Assembly: GCA_020465985.1 (NCBI GenBank)
Contig: JAANYP010001790.1
Location: 744,001 to 808,000 of the forward strand
Length of the DNA stretch: 64,000 nucleotides
Origin: Centrapalus pauciflorus
Lineage: Eukaryota > Streptophyta > Magnoliopsida > Asterales > Asteraceae
Reading direction: 5' to 3'
In this document: in pieces, positions 27,046 through 39,599 of the stretch
Layout of the letters: the number at the start of each line of letters is the position of its first letter
Position numbering within the stretch: the first letter of the stretch is position 1
Notes under the pieces: generated by a model
What the model saw: only the letters and a program-made list of their open reading frames with translations
The model's database searches: none
Told to the model about the DNA's origin: nothing
Position numbers and translations under genes: made by a program

Positions 27046-29988
27046 CCTCGAAGCGTAAGCTATCACTTTTCCTCGTTGCATCAACACGCAACCTAATCCG
27101 TTTATCGAAGCATCGCTATAAACAGCAAAATCTTCGTTCCCTTCCGGCAACGCAAGTACCGGAGCATCGGTCAAACGACTCTTCAAAATTTGAAACGCCT
27201 CAATCTGTGGCTTTTCCCACACAAACTTCGCATTCTTACGAGTCAACGAAGTGAGTGGGACGGCTATCTTTGAGAAGTCTTGGATGAATCGTCGATAATA
27301 GCCGGCCAATCCAAGGAAGCTACGAATTTCAGCAACATTTCTCGGCGCTTCCCAACTTTTAATGGCCTCGATCTTGGAGGGATCCACAGAAATACCCTCA
27401 CAAGATATAACATGCCCTAAAAATTGCACTTGTCGTAGCCAAAACTCGCACTTTGAGAATTTGGCATACAACTGTTCGCCTCGAAGAAGTTCGAGCAATT
27501 GTCTCAGATGAACCGCATGATCCTCCTCCGTCTTTGAATACACCAAGATGTCGTTGATAAACACTATAACTGACTTGTCAAGCATTGGACGGCACACCCG
27601 ATTCATTAAGTCCATAAAAGTTGCAGGAGCATTTGTGAGCCCAAAAGGCATCACTAAGAACTCATAGTGTCCATATCGGGTTCGAAAAGCCGTTTTCGGC
27701 ACATCTTCCTCACGGACTTTAAGTTGATGATACCCTGAACGAAGGTCTATTTTCGAAAAGTAAGCAGCTCCTTGTAGTTGATCGAACAAGTCATCAATAC
27801 GAGGCAAAGGATACTTATTCTTTATAGTCACCTTGTTCAGTTCTCTATAATCTATACACATTCGCAAAGTTCCATCTTTCTTTCGCACAAATAGAACCGG
27901 AGCACCCCACGGCGAGGTACTCGGCTGGATAAACCCTTTCTCTAGCAATTCTTCCAGCTGTGCCATCATTTCCTTCATCTCCGAAGGTGCTAAACGATAC
28001 GGGGCACGCGCAATTGGTGCAGCTCCCGGCACCAATTCAATCCGAAACTCTACGGATCGATCCGGTGGTAATCCCGGTAAGTCATCAGGAAACACGTCGG
28101 GATATTCATTAACCACTGGTACATCCTTGAGGTTTTTCCCTTCTTTCTTAGTATTTAACACACAAGCCAAGAAGCATTGACAACCTTTACTTAAACTTTT
28201 CCGAGCCTTAGCCACCGAAATCACTGCGGCTTCCCTTTTACGTCTATCCCCATACACAAATATTTCTTCGCCTTCCGGCGTGAACAAACGAACGATTCTA
28301 TTAGCACAAGCAATAGTGGCAAGGTTATTGGCCAACCAATCCATGCCAGCTATTACATCAAATTCTTTGGTGTCTATGGGGACAAGGTCAATATCAAAAT
28401 TATGTCCGTCTAAGGTCAGCACACAATCATAGTATATTTGGGTGGCGCAGACTGATTTCCCACTCGCCACATCGACAGATAGGGGAAAAGGCATCAAAGA
28501 ATGTATAATATCTAACTTTCGTGCAAATGCTTTGGAAATAAAAGACACACTTGCACCAGAATCGAACAATACTACAGCAGGTAAAGAATTTAGGAGAAAA
28601 GTACCGGTTACGACATCCGGCACATCCTGCGCCTCAGCAGCTGTAATCTGATAAACCCTGGCTTGAGGTTTAGGCGGATTCCCCTTTGATTGGGAGGAAC
28701 CACCCACAAAATTAGGCTTTGCGACCGAGCCTTTACTTTCGGACGTCGCCAACCTCTTCTTTAGGCAATTTCGAGCAAGGTGGCCCACCTGGCCACATTC
28801 GTAGCACGCATCAGATCGCTTAGGGCACGCAGGACGTATGTGTCCCTCTTCTCCACAACCATGGCACACAATAGGGGACAGACACTCCCCACGATGAAGT
28901 TTCCCGCAACGGTTACACGTAGGCACCGAATTGGAAAACTGAGATTTGGACTGAGAGTTGTTGGAGCTAGCAGACTTCTTTGAGTGCCTCGACGATTGGG
29001 AACGTGAACGAGAGTCCACATTCTTTGAGAACGATTGCTGGGGTTGTTTAAACGTCCCCGGCGAAGACTCAACCTTCGCTTTCTTTGATCCCGATAATTC
29101 CTGTTCCCTACGGAACAATTCGTATTCTCGGAGTCGCGCATACTCCACCGCTTTCTCGAAAGATTCGACTGCGCGAACCGTCACCATCTCGCGGATCTCA
29201 CTCCGCAGTCCTTCCACAAAATAATCGGTCTTTTGCTTTTCGTCAGCAATTACCGTCCCCACAAACATTGCTTTCGAGTTAAACTCGATCAGATAATCAT
29301 CAACCGACAAGTCTCCTTGCTGAAACGTGAGAAAGTCTCTTTTAATCTTCTGTACCGCAACAGCCGGACAGAAATGCTTGTCAAACCTGGTCTTGAACTC
29401 TACCCAGGACATTTTCGCCACAACATCTAAACCCATTATCTCGACCTCTGAATCCCACCACGTTAAAGCAGGACCAACAAATTGCGCAGCCGCATACTGC
29501 ACCTTTTTCTCATCATTGACATCGGTGACTCGGAATAACTTCTCAATTGCCTTGATCCAGTCCAAGGCCTCCACAGTAGTTGCCCGTCCATTGAACGCTG
29601 GAGGACGACAACCAATGAAGTTCTTATACGACATTCCCCTTTTTGACTTAGAGGAGCCGTGCTTCCGTTCCTTATCTTTCTTGGGCCTTTCTGCCCTACT
29701 TCCACTTCCAGCGCCTTCAGTATTATCGTTACTTGCTTGCTCCCCCTCAACATTATTTTTCTTTCCCTGAACGTTCTGGGAAGCAAGTAGTTGGGTCATT
29801 AGCTCATTCTGCTGGCGATTTTGCTCCAGCATCTGAGCCATCATCTGCATCATTTGGTCCTCTCTGGACCCTCCACCAGTACGGAAACTGGATTCATTTT
29901 CATAATCTGGAGACTGATCCCTGCCTCCCCCATCATTTGAATGTTCTACCTCCTGGTGTAGAACGCGATTCGACTGGTTATCCGACAT
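27046..29988 (-). pseudogene. Element A gag, protease, RT and partial RNase H
   Basis: I start the protein at 29988 (MSDNQSNRVLHQ) rather than at the upstream in-frame ATG at 30048. Features in order: gag core (ALTWWDSEVEIMG), three cysteine knuckles (CNRCGKLHRGEC, CHGCGEEGHIRPAC, CYECGQVGHLARNC), protease LFDSGASVSF, reverse transcriptase (KIDLRSGYHQLK), and the start of RNase H (YSDASINGLG) ending KVIAYASRQ at the breakpoint. The RT catalytic box reads FINDILVYSK, with Asn replacing the first of the two catalytic Asp residues, so polymerase activity should be lost. About 168 codons (rest of RNase H and start of integrase, judged against element B) are missing. Confidence 0.92.
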
Positions 29989-30193
29989 TGTCTGCAACCA
30001 ACAGTTACAGGTCGGTTCAACACTTCTTTCACACCAAAGTGTGCACATGAAATTTATTTGTATGTATATATGTATATAATTATGCTTTCATCAAGTCATA
30101 CTCTTAAAAGTCTACCCAATATTATCCCATCCTAGGCCAAGGTCAATCGTAATTGTTATAATATTGCCGCCTAGGTGGGTCAATAACAGCATC

Positions 30194-32293
30194 TGAAACC
30201 GTGCATAAGACACAACAGAGTGTCGGAAATCACGGAGCAATGTAACTGGGGTTACAAGATTAAGTTATCAATTTAGTTACAAACGAACTAATAAACATCG
30301 ACTAATTCGTATACGTCCAAAAATGGAAGTCTGCTACTCCCACCCCAATCATCCACAAAATATTGAGCTCCTATCCGAGCTCCAAACGATGTCTAACAAC
30401 TTGGGCCAGTCGGGCCTTTGCCCTTAACAGATCCTGAAAGGAAATAACAACTAACGGGTAAACAACAAAGTTGTTTAGTGAGATTCTAGATTAAAGTATC
30501 ATGCGATATATGAATGATGCCATGCAATGCCATGAATTCAACTATCAATTTTAGGAGGCCAACCAATGGCTAACAAGCTACCACATTGCGGTTACCATAC
30601 ACAAGCTTACCGAACAATGGGTTTACAATCTACTGCACGATTACCACAGACACAGGCTTATCGATATGCAGTTTACAATGATGCCATACGATTACCACAC
30701 ACAGGCTTACCGTTTTACAGGCAATAATGGTTACCACACACAGGCTTACCATTAAGATTCCGCTAGGTTACCACACTCAGGCTTACCGTCTCGGCGGAGA
30801 GGTCAAATGAATGATCAACGACTATCAACCGAGTGATATTATGATAACAATAGTATATGAGATGGCAAAGCATGAAGTGACAACAATAATACGAAAGCAA
30901 TAACATACAATTCATGATATGCATGCAAATACGTTAATACTAGAACTCACAGTGATACACAATACGCTCTCGGCCTCAAAACCGAGTTATATTCGTCAAA
31001 GTATGAGTGATAGTCTTCACGTGACTTAACCCGTCAAAACCCCTACAAGTAGGTTCATAATATAATATTTATAAGTCTCACCGCTTACAATTTCTCAACT
31101 TTGATCCGGACATATTAGTCGTAAGACCTAATTAATTTTCGGCATCGACCTACATAATTATTTTGGCCTAATTATCCTTCACAATTGGTGACATAAGTTA
31201 TTGTGGCAGACGATACCAAGGACTAATTAAAATTACAATTTCAGGCCAAAACTGGGCCGAACTCGCCGAGATCTCCCATCCGAATTCAGGTCACACCGAA
31301 TTTCAAATCATCCGAATTCGGGTCAGGGACCATCCGAATTTCGGATCCCTCCAAACCGAAGTACGGTCCGAACTCGGTTCAAACCACATCCGAATTTCAG
31401 ACCACCCCATCCGAATTCGGATCCCAAGTCATCCGGATCCTTTAACTTAGAAATTTTTCTTTCAAAAATCAAGGGGAACTCGCCGAGTTCACCAGGGAAC
31501 TCGCCGAGTTCAAGTGCAGGTCTGCATTTCTGCCTTACGGATTTAATGCTCAAAACTACCAACATTCCTTACATTTATTATAAACGGTTTGGGGTCATCC
31601 CCAAACATATATATACCCTTTTTAAACCTATTTAAACTATCAAAAACACTATTTCATTCCTTTTGAATCATCAAGAGTTCATAAACTCCATTTTCGGGTT
31701 TTTGAGCTAAAACCCATCAAAATTCATAAAACTTGAATAATATGTTTAAAAATGATGATTCTTACTATGTTTCATTATCATACTTCAAGATCTAACGATT
31801 TCTCCATATTATTCATAAAACCCATTTGGGTTTCTCATCTTCTTCATATGAAGATGGAGAGGAGGAGAAAATAAATGACAAGATTTATAATAAGAGTGAT
31901 ACCTCTTGGATCTTTCGAAATCAACAGAAATCTTCAACAAAAGTTTGATTTTGGCTTCTTCTTCTTTTTCTTCTATTCTCTTTTCTCTCTATTTTGGAAT
32001 GTTGGAAAAAGATGAACACACACACAATGTGTGTGTGTCTGCGTATGTTATAAGCCAAAAAGAAGAAGATTTCTTCTTCTTTTTCTTTCCAACCCACAAC
32101 TTTCACATATTTACCATTTATACCTTGGAATTAATTGCATTTCTTTTAAAGTCCATTCTATAAATCCAAGACATATATTCATAATTATCCACACACAACC
32201 TTTATTTATGTGCTTGAAATAAATTAATATCTCGAATCGTATTTCGTTACAATAAATATTAATTATCAATTATATAAAATTCGGGTCGTTACA
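30194..32293 (-). repeat. Element A 5' LTR (2100 bp, internally deleted)
   Basis: It matches the 3' LTR from TGCATAAG (30202) to GTTACA (32293). At its inner end only TGAAAC (30194-30199) remains before a 2-bp CG filler; the 127 bp found at 13494-13620 are absent. The next internal bases do not give a clear tRNA-Met primer-binding site. The CCGAATT cluster is at 31279-31420. The right side abuts TAAAC, matching the target duplication at 13483. Confidence 0.85.
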
Positions 32294-32306
32294 TAAACTC
32301 TCCGCG

Positions 32307-32474
32307 TTCACTTGACGAAAATTTTTCATTTGTTTTCAATTTCAGTAATCAAGAAATTAATTTTAGATTTAGTTTATTAAAAAACAATTGAGAATTCTGA
32401 AAACACATTCATATTGTAACTTGAAAACTCCTTGTTTTCGTTTTGAATTAGAAAAAGGTTGAAAACATGTTGAA
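32307..32474. repeat. Right arm of 168-bp inverted repeat
   Basis: Reverse complement of 13236-13403. It begins 8 bp after the element A target duplication, so element A inserted into the short loop of this pre-existing foldback structure. Confidence 0.8.
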
Positions 32475-33876
32475 ATTATGGTTGGATGTCAAGTCATAGG
32501 TCCGCCCCAAGACGCCTTTTGGGGCGGGCATATGGTTTGGCTTCAGAAAAAAAACAGTGCGGCCTTTTCCAAATCGGACAATATCTTGTCTCGGGGTGAC
32601 CTGAGCTGTTATAATTTGTCAGAATTAGATTTTGGGCTATGAGGATTGTTTTGAGCTGCATAATTGCTATCAAACTTATATTATCAGTATATGGACTTCG
32701 TATATACATTTATTGGGTTATGGTTATGATACATCGAGGGACGGGCAGAAGTTGAGTTGAGCTTAGGGGTGAGCAGCGGGGCATGTGAGTTGAGTTACTA
32801 CTGTGTAAGACTCTGAGTGACTACATGAGTATTTTTGAGATACACAACTTATTCTGCGAGTGTTTACTTGTTTTGTGTTTATATTAACTGTATTATAAGA
32901 AAAGAAAGTTGCACCTCAAGTATGAGTCTGTTGTGTTACATGTGATCATGATGAAAGAAAGAGAGATAGTATGTGACTGAGATCCATTCATATATATATC
33001 AGAGTTGACAAGAGATAGACCAGTGATACCATATACGGTCGAGTTTATCGCTGGTCGCTCGTGACCCTTTATTTATCTTTGCTAACCACTACTTCGTATG
33101 GTGTGTTTGCACATGTGGGTCTCCCCTACCAGAATTAAGTTCCACTCTTGGATCTCATAGATGGATATATCATGGATGAGTGACTTGTGCATGAGTGAGA
33201 GTTAAGCTGCATGAGTTATCTATGTGATTGAGTTTTATCTGCAGAGTTTGACTCTCATGTATCTCAGGGTTCAGATATAGACCCTCAACCATCAAAGTTG
33301 AAGTAAGACACATTAGTTGCCTTCGAGGATTCCTACTTCATCATTCTATATGTGATCATCTTTTCTTAGGGGTTTTTGGTATATCTACGACTTAGTTATA
33401 TATTTCAAAGATATCTAGATTTATATTGTAATATGTATCAAAATTTTAAATTATTCGTGTTTGTGTAAACTTATGACAAGGATTATTGTAATATTATATG
33501 AATATATGCTACTCATGATCTTGTATAACGTGGCATTTTGTTGTGTTTCGAGAGTGTTATAATAGAAACCTCCTTGGTAACAATAACATAAAATTGTAAT
33601 AAATAAATGGGTTGAACTATCAATTAGGAAATTTTGTATTCATATAACAAATTGGGAGGAAACATCAAACTCTAAATCCTTAAAGATTATAAACAGGTTC
33701 AGCCTACTGTATTCATCAAACCTAACAACTCGGGAGTATAGAAAAGAATGCAGAACTATACATGCTTCGTATTTTGTGTTCAGACGAAACCTTATTCCTG
33801 TTCTCAACTTAACAAGGAACTTGATAGCCACGTTATAGATGATTAAAACGACGTTGTCTTGGAAGTAGTTCACGAG
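32475..33876. other. Intergenic, repeat-like, unclassified
   Basis: No gene recognised. A short hairpin (CGCCCCAA ... TTGGGGCG) lies near 32502-32526. The rest is moderately GC-balanced, which suggests a decayed transposon, but no LTR ends, primer site or protein fragment was identifiable. The last part includes the likely 3' UTR of the PWWP gene. Confidence 0.4.
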
Positions 33877-34730
33877 TCATGAAGAGCTGAACGGAGATCC
33901 GACTGGTGCAGCAAGTCCAAGAGAACGCATTATTTTGAAACGCCGAACTTTTCTTGATGTATATAATGGGCAGGTCACCTCCTATGTAATCATGAAAAAA
34001 AAGCGTTGGTTTGATTCATATAGAAGTATTTAAAATAAAAACGGTAACTTGTGCGTTAACTCACATCAAAATGGACTTTCCGTTTTCTTTCGCGCTTGCT
34101 CCTTGCTCTCCCTGTGCAATCAGTTCCTGCCCTGCTTGAACTTGATGAGTTGTCTCTCTCTGAATGTGCACAAAATAAGTATTAAGATGTTTGGATATTA
34201 TAAGGACATGGCCAGTTTCCCTACAAGTCGAGAAGTAGGGAGTCTCCCAAGCTTCAATACAAAATACACATAAAAGATTCATAGAAAAAAACCCTAATGA
34301 TGGCCTAATAACCCAAACCCTAATGATTAAAAACACATAAAAGGACCCCAAAATTGTTCCTGTAGTCCATTGGGTCAGTTGGATTTGCGCTGATTGGTTT
34401 TAATAGACAATCAAAAAACAGAACCAGACCTGGCCATGTTTAATCTGTTTCTGTCTTTTTCTATGAAAGAGATTTTTTTTTTTTTCCATTTTACAAGATC
34501 TCATTATAATACTCTTGTAATTTTTATTTACAGAATCCCAAGCTTTTTTTATTCGATTCATGGCTCGATTTGGGACTGAAGCGGTTTGGTTTTGGGTTCC
34601 GTTATTTCCTTTTTTTTTCCTTTTTGAAAAGAAACCAACCTATTGGGTTCCGTTATTTCGCCATTTAAGTTTCACTTTGGTCCTTGTTTGGTTGTATGGT
34701 CATGTTGGGTCCCAATGCATACCCCTAGTA

Positions 34731-34761
<31 letters not shown>

Positions 34762-37700
34762 CCACAAGACGAACTTCCGGTCAGAGTTAACCTTGATGAA
34801 TCTTCCAAGTCTGGTTCTAAAGTTTCTGATAATATTCCTTATTCGTCTCAGAATAAATCTTCTCAGAAAATTAAGTATTACCAAAAACAAGCCAATACTG
34901 GACAGAGTTTTCAAAGAAAGTTTTTTCATAACTTTGATTGTTCAAATTCTAGTTTTTCTGATGTTTAGCTCTAATTTCTAATTCATCTCTCTATTTTCTT
35001 TGTAGAGAAAGGACCAAAATTGCCACTTTCATATTCATTATACGTGGTTGCAATTTGAGAACAACTTGCCTAATCTGAAGATTGTTGCTAGGATTCTTAT
35101 TAGAAAATTTGCAGGTTTGGTAGTAGGTTCAGACAATGAAGACCGTCCTATTTTAAGAAGAAAAATATAAATGTACAACAATGAAAAACTGTCAACCAAA
35201 CCTTTTCAGGCTTCTACATACAAAGTTGCCTTAAAATCAACCTCAACAAGGGCTTAAATTTTAAGGTCAGTATCTAACAAACACTTCAAATTCAGCCGTT
35301 TGGACGTATGACTTCATCGGTGGTTCACTAACCTATCATTTAAAAGATGCAGAATGGGTTCCTTAAATCTCATCTTGGGTAGAGCGTCAACAGTTCTTAT
35401 AGTGTATATAAGGTGCGACATGAACGGTGTGTTTGGATTTTTTGTTTTGTTATGTTCTTTTTTTTTAGGGGGGGGGGGGGCGGGGGATCTCATCATCAAT
35501 AGTACCATACAGCATCCAGCACATACCTGGTAACTGGTCACGGTAATTTGCACGATCAGGCCCGTCAGGAGAACTAGAAGACTCCTTACATGATCTCAGG
35601 TGATCCTTATATTGCAATGCCTGCATTTCCAAGAAATTTAAACTGGATATAGCAATTTTCAGCTCCAGAAACTAGAGAATTATGAAAGAGAAGACCAAAT
35701 TGAAGTATCATGCAAAGTTAATATTATATTACTTGTTTCAAAGCATTTTGAAACTCTTTTGCCTGATTACAGCTCCTTTCTTTGAAACACTACACATACA
35801 AAAACAGAAACTTCATAAAAACATATACTACGCATGCATAGTGCAACAAACTTATATCTGCTCAATGATTAAATGAAAAGGATTGCATATTCATAAACAT
35901 GGAACAAAGTAGTTAGGAAAGTAATTTACTCACTTCCTCGAGTGAGGAAAGGTTTGTAGCTGGATCAACCCAAGCACTGAAATTAAATAAGAAATAATTA
36001 AAGAAACCATAAAATAAATAAATATCAAGTATTCATTAATCATTACCTTTCATGCTTACCAAAGTACCGGACTAAAACATGTCCTTCAAGGCGAACAGTG
36101 CTGGAGCAGACCTGACTTGAGTTCTGCTCCAAAATCTGGAGACGAGACAGAAATCAGAGATAATATAAGACACTCTAAAGTTTCTCTCCATGCACACAAG
36201 TTGTGCATGAGTATATGTATGTTTGTGTGTGTCTATGCTATCATGTGTATGGACAAATGCATGTTTATACTTGTGTTTTTATGTGTATATGTCACATAAC
36301 GGGGTTTTATGTTTATTGTTCAAGAAAACAAGGGATGGCCATGGAGAAATAACGTCTTACATACTCCAATACATGCACACTTGTCCAACATGTAAACCCC
36401 AGAACGTTAATTGTTACAGATCCTTAATTTGGTATCTTATTTAGAGATGGTGCCTACAAACGTGATTAGCAATGAATACCACGACCGTTTTTAGACGTGA
36501 TTCGTTCCAAGAATGACATACGTCCACGGCTGCATTAGTGACTCTCGTTATTAATTTCGGATTAGGGTTACAATTACATTGGATCATATATTTATCGGAA
36601 ACAACTATGGAAAATAAGGAAATTCTTAATGGACTGGGTCTAATAAAATATAAAAATACCCTGGGATGCTGCCCCCAGACCCCGCAAGAACCCCTGCTAA
36701 GATTTCGTAGGCAAATAAGCCTTTGGCAATAATCAATCTCCACAACTCAATACTTATATATAAGGTTCCCATGGTGACAGAAGACCTATGAATAATTAGT
36801 CACTTACTTCTGCAGGCCACCAACATTTCCCATCTGAATTAGCCCAGACGACACTTCCAGGAGTCACACATGCTTCACTGTTCTCCGTCAATTGGGATCT
36901 ATTAGGGGTGAGCTCCAACACATCATCTCTATCTTCATTATTTCTTTTTTCACACATAAAAAGAATCCAAGCTTTGAGAAATTATAAACACCAAGAATAA
37001 CAGAAAAGTGCATCCCTGGTGTGAAACAAACAGGGAATAAAAACATAATATAAACAAGTTGGTCTTAAACCTTTTACTGCAAGGTTGAACGAGTACTTGT
37101 TGCCCAAATGATTTAACATCTGTGACTGGAAGTTCTTTTCCGTTTGTCACAGTTTCTTGTTTTCTGCTTTCAGGCTTGGTGGATTTAGTAGAGGATGAGT
37201 CAACAATTCGTTTTGTTGTGTCATTTGACATATCGGAACTCCCCACAGTGACACTTGATTGGATCTCTTTGCTGCTGGGTGGATCCAGTTCTATGTCTGT
37301 TACATAAAAGACTAGATACTTAAATAAGAAAAACAGAAAATGGAAGACAAACAAAAATTTTAAAAGTAAGAAGGTTCTTCTCTCAATATACCTCAACCAA
37401 TAGTTAAAAAAATCAGCTAAGCATTATTCTTTCTAAAACATCACTTTCTAAATAAAGAACTAAAAGAACTCGAATAAAATAACTAAATGTTTTTATGTGA
37501 GAAAACATAACTCTGATATATGTTAAACTCCAACATATCTCTCGTTGAGACATTCATTTTCATATAAACAGACTAGCAGCAGAACAGAAAACTCAATCAA
37601 AATTCAAGTAGGTTAACAATCATCATCCTACCTTGGTGAACCTGGAAAAATCGGTCGCCAAAGTAATAAACGAACACCCACACATCAAATTTGCAATTAA

Positions 37701-39499
37701 AGGCGTCAAATGGGGGGGGGGGGGGGGGGGGGGGAAGAAAAAGAAGAAGCTACATAAGATCCCATATTTTCTTTCATTGGGATTTGCTCCTAACAGCCGA
37801 TGGACATAAGGGTAACTTACAATTTGGTTAAGCCAAAGAAGAAATACAATAAAGTGGCACACTAGCATCGCTAAGTTCCAAGGAGGTCCAAAATTGGTAA
37901 GAAAGATGTGGCACAACACGTCAACATGATGTATATGGGAGGCATTGTTATGGTAACTTATGTTTAATAAACAATATTTATTTTGCAACTGGCCTTCTAG
38001 TATTACCTTAGCATATTATCTAGCAGCTTAGCAGTAAAACCAGTACCAGAGCAAGGTTATGATTGTTTACCACTGATTTACAATAAACATTCAGATGTTA
38101 TAAAAAACGTTTGTTATTCCTGCCAGCAGAGAAAAACAAAAAAATACAGCTAATGTAATGAATAAGCAATTAATATATCATAGATCCAAGTAGATTTGTA
38201 TATCCATAGAAAATATTTCACTTTCAAAAATTGGAGGAATCTATACAGATAATTGTTTTGGACAAGTTCACTTTATTAAATGAGATATTAGCCAACAAAT
38301 GTTTACTGGATTTCTACAAAAAGAAGGTTAAACCTGCAATGTCAAACACGTCTTAATTTTAAAATCTGAATTAGGAATTTTTTCGGTACAAAAAAAAGAA
38401 AATCAGGAAGTTGACGCTTTTTCTAGCTTTCAAGAGTAGAGGTAAACTCAGCTCTCGGCATACAGAAATGTAGTCCCAAATTTGCATATCTTGCTAATTT
38501 AGAGCTTACCAATTTGGGACTATTTACTTCATACCCGCTTACCTACCCTTATCTCTCAACGGAAGTAATACAAACTGTGAGGTCGCTCAAGATTGAAACC
38601 GATCAAGTATTCAGATGAGATACTTTTTGGAAGCATGACACTTATGCACTCTCATTTAGATGTATAACTTCAACAACAATGTGGGGGTTTCTTCACAAAA
38701 ATTAAATATCTCATAATACATTTGAGGCTGTTAGTAGACCAAGACTGCATGATGAAAGGGGAAAATTACTAGAAACTGGAAGTAAATCTTCAATTCTCAT
38801 TCCCTGCAACAATGGCAGGTAATAATCATATAGTACCATTACTTTGGAGATGTATAATTCAGGATTGTCTTTCCGATATTACTTAACAAAGCATATAAAA
38901 TGCCAACATCCTTGAACTGAAATCAGCATCTTTTTTCATGACTTTATCATGTTACATTATCTTTCTTCATCATCACAACAATCATAAAGTAGGTTTCCTA
39001 TTTTACCAGTTATGATCAAATAAGGCCCCAACAATCTCTCACACACACACAATATAAGACTAACAATCATGCAAACTACCCAAAGTTTAGCAAATTGTTC
39101 ACTGAAACAAAAGATGGTAAGTTTTAGGGTAAATTAAATTGCAACCGGTTCAAATTCATATTACATTAACATTGAAATCCAAAACAATACACACAAACCC
39201 TAATTCTAACAAACAACCAAAAACTACCCAACGTTTGCAAATAGATCAAGTCAATTCATATATAAATCAACATAAATGATTCACATATCAAATCAAAAGT
39301 CGAAAATTCCAATAGACAAGTTCGAATTGGAGAAAAGAAACTGTTAAACAATACCTTTGGAGGAGCAGATGGGAAGAAAGAATTCAGTGCGAGGTTTGGA
39401 TGTAGAAGCGCTTCTAGGAAGTTGAAAACACTTTGGTATGTGATCAATTTGTTGGGTTTTCCCCCTCTTTTTCTTTCTGTAATACACCTTCACCTCCAT
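33877..39499 (-). CDS. PWWP-domain protein
   Basis: Exons on the minus strand: 39499-39355, 37296-37071, 36943-36808, 36135-36047, 35976-35934, 35789-35733, 35620-35527, 34159-34065, 33978-33877. All have GT-AG junctions and join into a 987-nt frame (328 aa). The N-terminus is basic (MEVKVYYRKKKRGKT). The PWWP fold starts near residue 150 (PGSVVWANSDGKCWWPAE, with WWPA at 165-168). It continues through GHVLVRYFGKHESAWVDP into a helical part (FQNALKQALQYKDHL). Residues 281-291 (RARSKRERKRK) look like a nuclear localisation signal, and the C-terminus ends GLAAPVGSPFSSS. PWWP domains bind methylated histone H3 tails and DNA, so a nuclear chromatin-reader role is likely, but the substrate is unknown. 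I do not recognise the specific plant subfamily. Splice sites are inferred from frame continuity. Confidence 0.82.
34731..34757. repeat. (CT)n microsatellite, PWWP intron 7
   Basis: About 13 CT repeats between exons 7 and 8 of the PWWP gene. Confidence 0.9.
37712..37734. repeat. G23 run, PWWP intron 1
   Basis: Twenty-three consecutive G in the first intron of the PWWP gene. It could form G-quadruplex structures and is a likely sequencing or assembly trouble spot. Confidence 0.9.
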
Positions 39500-39599
39500 T
39501 GCTATTTGCAGCACAAAGTTGCGTTAACGAGAGAGATGGGCAGAGGGAAGAGAATGGGAAACCTAGAAAATATGATGATTATTTGAGAAAGATCAAGCA

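Larger units (their letters stand above)
13483..32298 (-). mobile_element. Nested Ty3/gypsy (Tekay-type) retrotransposon complex
   Basis: Element A is bounded by the 5-bp target duplication TAAAC (13483-13487 and 32294-32298). In element orientation (minus strand): 5' LTR 32293-30194, gag to RNase H 29988-27046, then element B with a partial second B copy (27045-17023), integrase C-terminal part of A 17022-15771, purine tract, 3' LTR 15735-13488. Both elements have the gag-PR-RT-RNaseH-INT order of Ty3/gypsy. Their C-terminal motifs (LRNKEI...WKHH...W) fit the chromodomain-like tail of the Tekay/Del clade. Neither element is intact. Confidence 0.9.

Noticed and set aside
26926..30048. A single 1040-residue open frame
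   Set aside because: It crosses the A/B junction at 27045 and reads B sequence out of frame at its end. Its first 20 residues are probably leader, with MSDNQ at 29988 the better start.
32502..32526. Hairpin CGCCCCAA/TTGGGGCG as a Helitron 3' end
   Set aside because: No CTRR tail follows and no paired 5' end lies at a sensible distance.
34061..34351. 96-residue minus-strand frame
   Set aside because: It overlaps PWWP exon 8 in the wrong frame. The spliced frame (with SKRERKRK) continues the protein properly.
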